DNA of 10,625 bases from Flavobacteriaceae bacterium (GTDB lineage: Bacteria; Bacteroidota; Bacteroidia; Flavobacteriales; Flavobacteriaceae): assembly GCA_016763215.1 (NCBI GenBank), contig JAESUF010000133.1, forward strand, positions 1 to 10,625, read 5' to 3'. The notes under the pieces are model-generated. The model was not told the DNA's origin. It saw nothing but the letters and a program-made list of their open reading frames with translations, and made no database searches. Shown in pieces: positions 6,383-10,625 of this stretch (its first letter is position 1; each line of letters opens with the position of its first letter). The position numbers and the translations under genes are program-made.

Positions 6383-7543
6383 TTAAACCATTTTTCTTTG
6401 CGCTTTAAACCACCTATCAGGAATAGTTTGTTCGGTTGTTTCTATATAATCTTGATAGGTACATGGTATTAACGCGTGTCTTTTATATTTATTATCTTTT
6501 ATTAAATTAATCTCCATCCACCACCTTCCAGTCTTATCACTCTTGTAAAAATTGATAGGATCATCATCCTCCAATAAAACAGTAAATTTTTGATAACTTT
6601 CTTTTGTGCTAAATGGGTAATCTTTTGCTCTAAAATTAACTCCTTCAATAAAATACCAAATCATTTGAGCAATCAAATGAGCTGTTTGATAATTAGAGTC
6701 ATATTTGGCATTGTATTCATAAATACCAAAAGAAGAAACTTTATCACTAATTCCAGCATATCTTGCAATTGCGCAAATTTCCTCTCCATAAAAACCATTC
6801 GGAGAAACATTATTGTTTGCTGGAGCATCACTTTGTCGAACAGCCCCTATATCGATACTTACAATATCTGCATCTCTAAAAACGGGCTCTACAATTTCTA
6901 AATTCTTAGCTTCACCTAATCGAAATGCATCAAAATTCAAGCTATGAATCAAATTGATTTCTTCTTGAGAATTAAAATAAGTTTGATACCCGATATTACT
7001 ATAATTAAACAAATTACTAGGCTCTTGCATGATAATCTTGCTCAAATAAGATTTAGAAGATAATTCATCTTCTAAAGTCCCTAAATCAAACATACTATCC
7101 ACAGCAACTAAGTTCACCGTTTGTTCTAAATTATTGTAGGCTGTATAATTGGAGTATGTAACATCTTGACCTCCGCCAATGATGATGGGTATAATGTTTT
7201 TTTTCAACAGACTTGTAACCACTTCAGTAACGGCATAGTGTGTATCTGTTATCGCATTTCCTTTTTTAATATTTCCTAAGTCTGCAATTTTAGTCGTCCA
7301 GTTTCCAGGAAACAATTGGTACAAATGTCTTCTTATATGATGTAAATCTTTACCACTTCCAAAATTGTCTTCTGTATTCCGATCCTCTTGTACACCAATA
7401 ATAGCAAGATGAACCCCCTCTAAATCTGGGAATCCATTTGTTTGAGTATGTACTAGCAAACTTGTGCCTAGAGAATTCTCAGGCAACAATACAGAGTGTG
7501 CAACTACAGAGTCTTTTATAGGGGATAAAAAGTCAGAGTTCAT
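6383..7543 (-). CDS. Ureohydrolase (arginase/formimidoylglutamase)-fold protein, probably not a manganese hydrolase
   Basis: The 386-residue protein has the arginase-superfamily layout: PIIIGGGQDVTYS (119-131), LVAVDSMFDLG (145-155), IVSIDIGAV (227-235) and SPNGFYGEEICAIARYAG (247-264), a C-terminal helix region of the fold. Active members bind two Mn ions through His in GGxH, Asp/His/Asp in DAHxD and two Asp in DxD. Here these are Gln126, Asp149/Met151/Asp153 and Asp231/Gly233, so three of six ligands are replaced. Residues from about 300 add a region beyond the usual 300-320-residue enzyme, with GRWWMEI and YQDYIETTEQTIPDRWFKA. Automatic annotation would say formimidoylglutamase or arginase; I infer a non-hydrolytic role, unknown. 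It lies 38 bases after topA and 101 before gldK. From memory, relatives with the same altered motifs sit beside gldK in other flavobacteria. Confidence 0.82.
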   Translation of the reverse strand: MNSDFLSPIKDSVVAHSVLLPENSLGTSLLVHTQTNGFPDLEGVHLAIIGVQEDRNTEDNFGSGKDLHHIRRHLYQLFPGNWTTKIADLGNIKKGNAITDTHYAVTEVVTSLLKKNIIPIIIGGGQDVTYSNYTAYNNLEQTVNLVAVDSMFDLGTLEDELSSKSYLSKIIMQEPSNLFNYSNIGYQTYFNSQEEINLIHSLNFDAFRLGEAKNLEIVEPVFRDADIVSIDIGAVRQSDAPANNNVSPNGFYGEEICAIARYAGISDKVSSFGIYEYNAKYDSNYQTAHLIAQMIWYFIEGVNFRAKDYPFSTKESYQKFTVLLEDDDPINFYKSDKTGRWWMEINLIKDNKYKRHALIPCTYQDYIETTEQTIPDRWFKAQRKMV

Positions 7544-7581
7544 TTCTTTTTTAAAAATACCTCGTGCAAGATACTAATTTC

Positions 7582-10083
7582 TTATTTCTTTTTTACTGTT
7601 TTCTTTTTTGTTGTTTTCTTTTTTGCAGCTTTCTTTTTAGGCGTTTTTGCCTCAATCATTTTTACCGCCTCTTCCTTGGTCATTTTTTCGATATCAGTAG
7701 TCTTAGGAAGTTCTATTTTTATTTTTCCTTTTAAAACATTGAACCTACCCCAACGAGCTTTTTCAACCCTAATTCCAACATCTTCCCAATTATGAATTAA
7801 TTTCTCTCGCTCTTTTCTTAATTTATCTTCAATCAATTCTTCCAAATCAGATTGCGACAAGTTATCGAAATCATACTTTTTGTTGACATTAATAAACATC
7901 GAATTCCATTTAATAAATGGACCAAATCTACCCACACCTTTTTGAATTGGTAAACTTTGATAGTTTCCAATTGGCGCATCAGCTTCTCTCTTCTTCTCTA
8001 CCAATTCAATAGCTCTATCCATATCTATAGACATTGGATTTTCTCCTTTATCTAAAGAAACAAACATCTTATCAAAACGAATGTAAGGACCAAACCTTCC
8101 ACTGGCTACAATTAATTCAATTCCCTCATATTCTCCCAATGTTTTTGGCAATTGAAACAAATCCATCGCCTCTTCATAGGTAATACTATTCATTGTTTGT
8201 TCTCCTTGCAAACTAGCAAACTTTGGCTTTTCTTCATCAGTAGCTTCTCCAATCTGCACCATTGCGCCATATCTTCCCAACCGGACATAAACATTCTTTC
8301 CAGAATCTGGGTCAATCCCTAACAATCTTTCTCCCTTAGCTCTTTCAGCATTTGCTGCTACATCTTCTACTATGGGGTGAAACTCTTGATAAAACTCTTT
8401 AATCATCGAAGTCCAATCTTCTTTTCCTTCAGCAATCTCATCAAAGTCACTTTCTACTTTCGCAGTAAATCCAAAATCCAGTATGCTTGAAAAAATCGTT
8501 ACCAAAAAGTCACTTACAATATTCCCAATATCCGTTGGCACTAGCTTTCCTTTATCAGAACCTACTTTCTCAGTAAGACTTTTAGAAGTAACCTGCCCAT
8601 TCAATAATGACATTTGCAGATACGTTCTCTCTTTTCCTTCTACGCTTCCTTTTTCAACATATTCTCTTCGTTGAATCGTAGAAATTGTTGGAGCATAAGT
8701 AGAAGGTCTTCCAATTCCTAACTCTTCCAACCTTTTAACCAAAGAAGCTTCCGTAAATCTATAAGGCGCTTTTGTATATCGCTCTGTTGCTGTAATTAAA
8801 TTGTTTTCTAGTTCCTCTCCAACGTTAAGCTTAGGCAACATTCCTGCCTGTTCTTCTTCATCATGATCTGTTCCTTCTAAGTAGACTTTCAAAAATCCTT
8901 CAAACGTAATCACTTCTCCATTAGCCACAAACGGCTTCGCATTCTTGTCATTCTCTATTTTAACAACTGTTCTTTCTAACTGAGCTTCACTCATTTGAGA
9001 AGCAATTGTTCTTTTCCATATTAAGGAATACAATCGGTCTTGATCATAGTCAACAGAGACCGTATGCATATTCATATTGGTTGGACGAATCGCTTCGTGA
9101 GCCTCTTGTGCTCCTTTTGCTTTTGTAGAAAAACTTCTTGGCTTGCTATATGATTCCCCGTAAGAAACAGTAATTTCTTCTTGGGCTGCGTTTTTTGCAT
9201 CTTCAGACAGATTAACACTGTCAGTTCTCATATAAGTAATTAATCCCGCTTCATATAAACGCTGTGCTATCATCATTGTTTTTGCTACTGGAAAACCTAA
9301 TTTCCTTGAAGCTTCTTGTTGCAATGTAGAGGTTGTAAATGGTGGAGCTGGTGATTTCTTGGCTGGTTTCTTTTGTAAATCTGAAACGCTATGAATGGCA
9401 CCCACACAAGAATTTAAAAATGCATTTGCATCAGACTCGGATGTAAAGTTTTTAGCCAACTTCGCTTTGAATTTTTTTCCATTTGAATTCACAAACTCAG
9501 CATCAACTCTATAGGAAGCTTCAGGCGTGAAACCTTCAATTTCTCGTTCTCTTTCTACAATTAGCCGAACAGCGACCGACTGCACTCTACCAGCAGATAA
9601 ACCTCCTTTTACTTTTCTCCAAAGCACAGGTGACAGCTCATACCCCACTAATCTATCCAGTACTCTACGAGCTTGCTGAGCATTCACTAAGTTATAGTTA
9701 ATGTCTCTAGGGTTTTCTACAGCCTTTAAAATTGCATTCTTAGTAATCTCATGAAATACAATTCGTTTTGTGTTTTCTTTTTTTAATTTCAATTGCTCGA
9801 CTAAATGCCATGCAATTGCTTCTCCTTCTCTGTCGGGGTCAGGTGCAAGAAAGACTTCGGTCGCTTTCTTTGCGGCTTTCTTAATGTCTGCAATAACATC
9901 TTCTTTTTTAGGAGAGTTTACATATCGAGGAATAAATCCGCCTTCAATATCCACAGCGTCTTTATTACTCTTTGGTAAATCACGAACATGTCCAACAGAT
10001 GCAAGTACTACAAAATCATCTCCTAAATATTTTTGGATAGTCTTTGCTTTTGCTGGGGACTCAACGATTACCAATTTACTCAT
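7582..10083 (-). CDS. topA: DNA topoisomerase I (type IA), Bacteroidota type
   Basis: TopA relaxes negatively supercoiled DNA by cutting one strand through a tyrosine link. I chose the ATG at 10083, giving 833 residues, because MSKLVIVESPAKAKTI is the canonical start; an ATG at 10101 would add six residues and overlap dprA. The TOPRIM domain holds Glu8 and PDPDREGE (Asp82, Asp84, Glu86), which bind Mg. The catalytic tyrosine is Tyr284 in GLITYMRTDS. RRVLDRLVGYELSP (139-152) and SAGRVQSVAVRL (163-174) are conserved DNA-gate segments. The C-terminus lacks CxxC zinc fingers (one Cys seen in the protein) and has several topoisomerase C-terminal repeats: GRYGAMVQIG, GRFGPYIRF, GRFGPFIKW, RWGRFNVLKG. 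A Lys-rich tail (about 813-833) probably helps bind DNA. The start lies 2 bases after the dprA stop, so translation may be coupled. Confidence 0.96.
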   Translation of the reverse strand: MSKLVIVESPAKAKTIQKYLGDDFVVLASVGHVRDLPKSNKDAVDIEGGFIPRYVNSPKKEDVIADIKKAAKKATEVFLAPDPDREGEAIAWHLVEQLKLKKENTKRIVFHEITKNAILKAVENPRDINYNLVNAQQARRVLDRLVGYELSPVLWRKVKGGLSAGRVQSVAVRLIVEREREIEGFTPEASYRVDAEFVNSNGKKFKAKLAKNFTSESDANAFLNSCVGAIHSVSDLQKKPAKKSPAPPFTTSTLQQEASRKLGFPVAKTMMIAQRLYEAGLITYMRTDSVNLSEDAKNAAQEEITVSYGESYSKPRSFSTKAKGAQEAHEAIRPTNMNMHTVSVDYDQDRLYSLIWKRTIASQMSEAQLERTVVKIENDKNAKPFVANGEVITFEGFLKVYLEGTDHDEEEQAGMLPKLNVGEELENNLITATERYTKAPYRFTEASLVKRLEELGIGRPSTYAPTISTIQRREYVEKGSVEGKERTYLQMSLLNGQVTSKSLTEKVGSDKGKLVPTDIGNIVSDFLVTIFSSILDFGFTAKVESDFDEIAEGKEDWTSMIKEFYQEFHPIVEDVAANAERAKGERLLGIDPDSGKNVYVRLGRYGAMVQIGEATDEEKPKFASLQGEQTMNSITYEEAMDLFQLPKTLGEYEGIELIVASGRFGPYIRFDKMFVSLDKGENPMSIDMDRAIELVEKKREADAPIGNYQSLPIQKGVGRFGPFIKWNSMFINVNKKYDFDNLSQSDLEELIEDKLRKEREKLIHNWEDVGIRVEKARWGRFNVLKGKIKIELPKTTDIEKMTKEEAVKMIEAKTPKKKAAKKKTTKKKTVKKK

Positions 10084-10085
10084 AT

Positions 10086-10625
10086 TCACTGCATACCGCA
10101 CTTATATATGTATGGTCGAGTTTTTTCTGTGAGTATTTGTACATATATTCCTTCATGAATACTAATAATTCCTTTTAACTCTAGCCTAGAAAGAGTGCTT
10201 AAGGCATCTTCTCGTGAAAGGTTTGTAAGGAGTATAATTTGCTCAATGCTTTGTGGGGTTTCAAGTAAATTATAAAGTTTTTTCTCAATAGGCTGCAATA
10301 CGGTAGATATGTCTGATTTTTCAATATTTATATTAAGCGCTTCAAGAATGTGTTCAGGTTCAGTAACAATAGTGGCTCCAAGGCGAAGAAATTGATGGGG
10401 ACCTTTTCTGTGCTCGCTAAAGAGCGGGTGAGGAATGGTGAGAAGTTCAGTATTGTATTCTGCTGCCATTCGAGCCGTGATAAGTGTGCCACTCTTTTCT
10501 GCAGCCTCAAGCATAAAAACGGCATTGCTCATTCCTGCCATAATTCTATTTCGTTTTGGAAAAGACCAGGCTTGCGCACGAAACTCAGGAGGGAATTCAG
10601 AAAGAAGTGCTCCGCCTGAAGAAAG
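10086..10625 (-). CDS. dprA: DNA-processing protein DprA, C-terminal part
   Basis: DprA binds incoming single-stranded DNA and loads RecA in natural transformation. The gene runs off the right edge; 179 residues are seen, in frame from the last base. They cover the end of the Rossmann-like domain (GGALLSEFPP, SFPKRNRIMAGMS, KSGTLITARMAAEYN, FLRLGATIV) and a C-terminal winged helix (about 110-165, with LTNLSREDALSTLSRLELKG). The usual VPG and GTN segments read IPH (64-66) and GPH (75-77). Leu codons differ from topA: my hand count is 19 of 24 CTT/CTC, against 3 of 16 in the first 175 topA codons. Hand-counted GC for 10141-10625 is about 40%. From memory the wording resembles Patescibacteria DprA more than flavobacterial DprA, so horizontal transfer or a chimeric join is possible. 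The family call is secure; the origin is inference. Confidence 0.9.
   Translation of the reverse strand, partial: LSSGGALLSEFPPEFRAQAWSFPKRNRIMAGMSNAVFMLEAAEKSGTLITARMAAEYNTELLTIPHPLFSEHRKGPHQFLRLGATIVTEPEHILEALNINIEKSDISTVLQPIEKKLYNLLETPQSIEQIILLTNLSREDALSTLSRLELKGIISIHEGIYVQILTEKTRPYIYKCGMQ

Noticed and set aside
4196..7581. Three gene gaps of exactly 38 bases (7544-7581, 4858-4895, 4196-4233) as a repeated element
   Set aside because: The gldK-gldL and gldL-gldM gap sequences share no clear motif beyond AT-richness, and nothing in the third suggests a repeat; the equal lengths are probably coincidence.
7585..7647. Lys-rich repeat at the TopA C-terminus as a sign of frameshift or repeat expansion
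   Set aside because: Lys/Ala/Thr-rich tails are normal in Bacteroidota TopA and the frame is intact to the stop codon.
10084..10101. An upstream ATG that would lengthen TopA by six residues
   Set aside because: The family starts at MSKLVIVESPAKAKTI; the longer form overlaps the dprA end and adds unconserved residues.
9770..10132. A 120-codon plus-strand frame opposite the topA start
   Set aside because: It lies wholly across the well-identified topA start and dprA end on the other strand, and its translation shows no recognisable domain; it is a shadow frame.

Overview
The window comes from an AT-rich member of the Bacteroidota, most likely a flavobacterium. The main evidence is a complete gldK-gldL-gldM-gldN operon, the core of the type IX secretion system (T9SS) and gliding-motility machinery. 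A Bacteroidota-type TopA without zinc fingers, A-rich start regions without Shine-Dalgarno sequences, and a probable Bacteroidota-type -33/-7 promoter all fit this.

Layout from left to right. 1-305 (+): the 3' end of a NarL/FixJ-type response regulator. 306-626: an intergenic stretch holding a doubtful 44-residue basic ORF (426-560), an AT hairpin and a convergent terminator. From 627 to the right edge everything is on the minus strand. In transcription order (right to left) it reads: 3' part of dprA (10625-10086), topA (10083-7582), a ureohydrolase-fold protein (7543-6383), gldK (6281-4896), gldL (4857-4234), gldM (4195-2645), gldN (2625-1768), a strong hairpin terminator (1716-1748), and a DAO-family FAD oxidoreductase (1691-627).

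How the genes work together. GldL and GldM form the inner-membrane, proton-driven motor; GldM spans the periplasm to the ring of lipoprotein GldK and GldN under the outer membrane. All four look full length and keep their diagnostic motifs, so the core machine should be functional. TopA and DprA are DNA-metabolism proteins. The ureohydrolase-like and FAD proteins flank the gld operon; their link to T9SS is by position only.

Most interesting points. (1) The ureohydrolase-fold protein has lost three of the six manganese ligands of the arginase family and carries an extra C-terminal region, so it is probably not an arginase or formimidoylglutamase. (2) The dprA fragment differs from topA in codon use and resembles, from memory of the families, Patescibacteria (CPR) DprA more than flavobacterial DprA. 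This suggests horizontal transfer or a contig chimera at about 10085. (3) A strong hairpin separates gldN from the FAD gene, leaving only 24 bases before its GTG start. I saw no CRISPR array, tRNA, rRNA, insertion sequence or clearly new multi-gene system; most of the window is a well-known locus.
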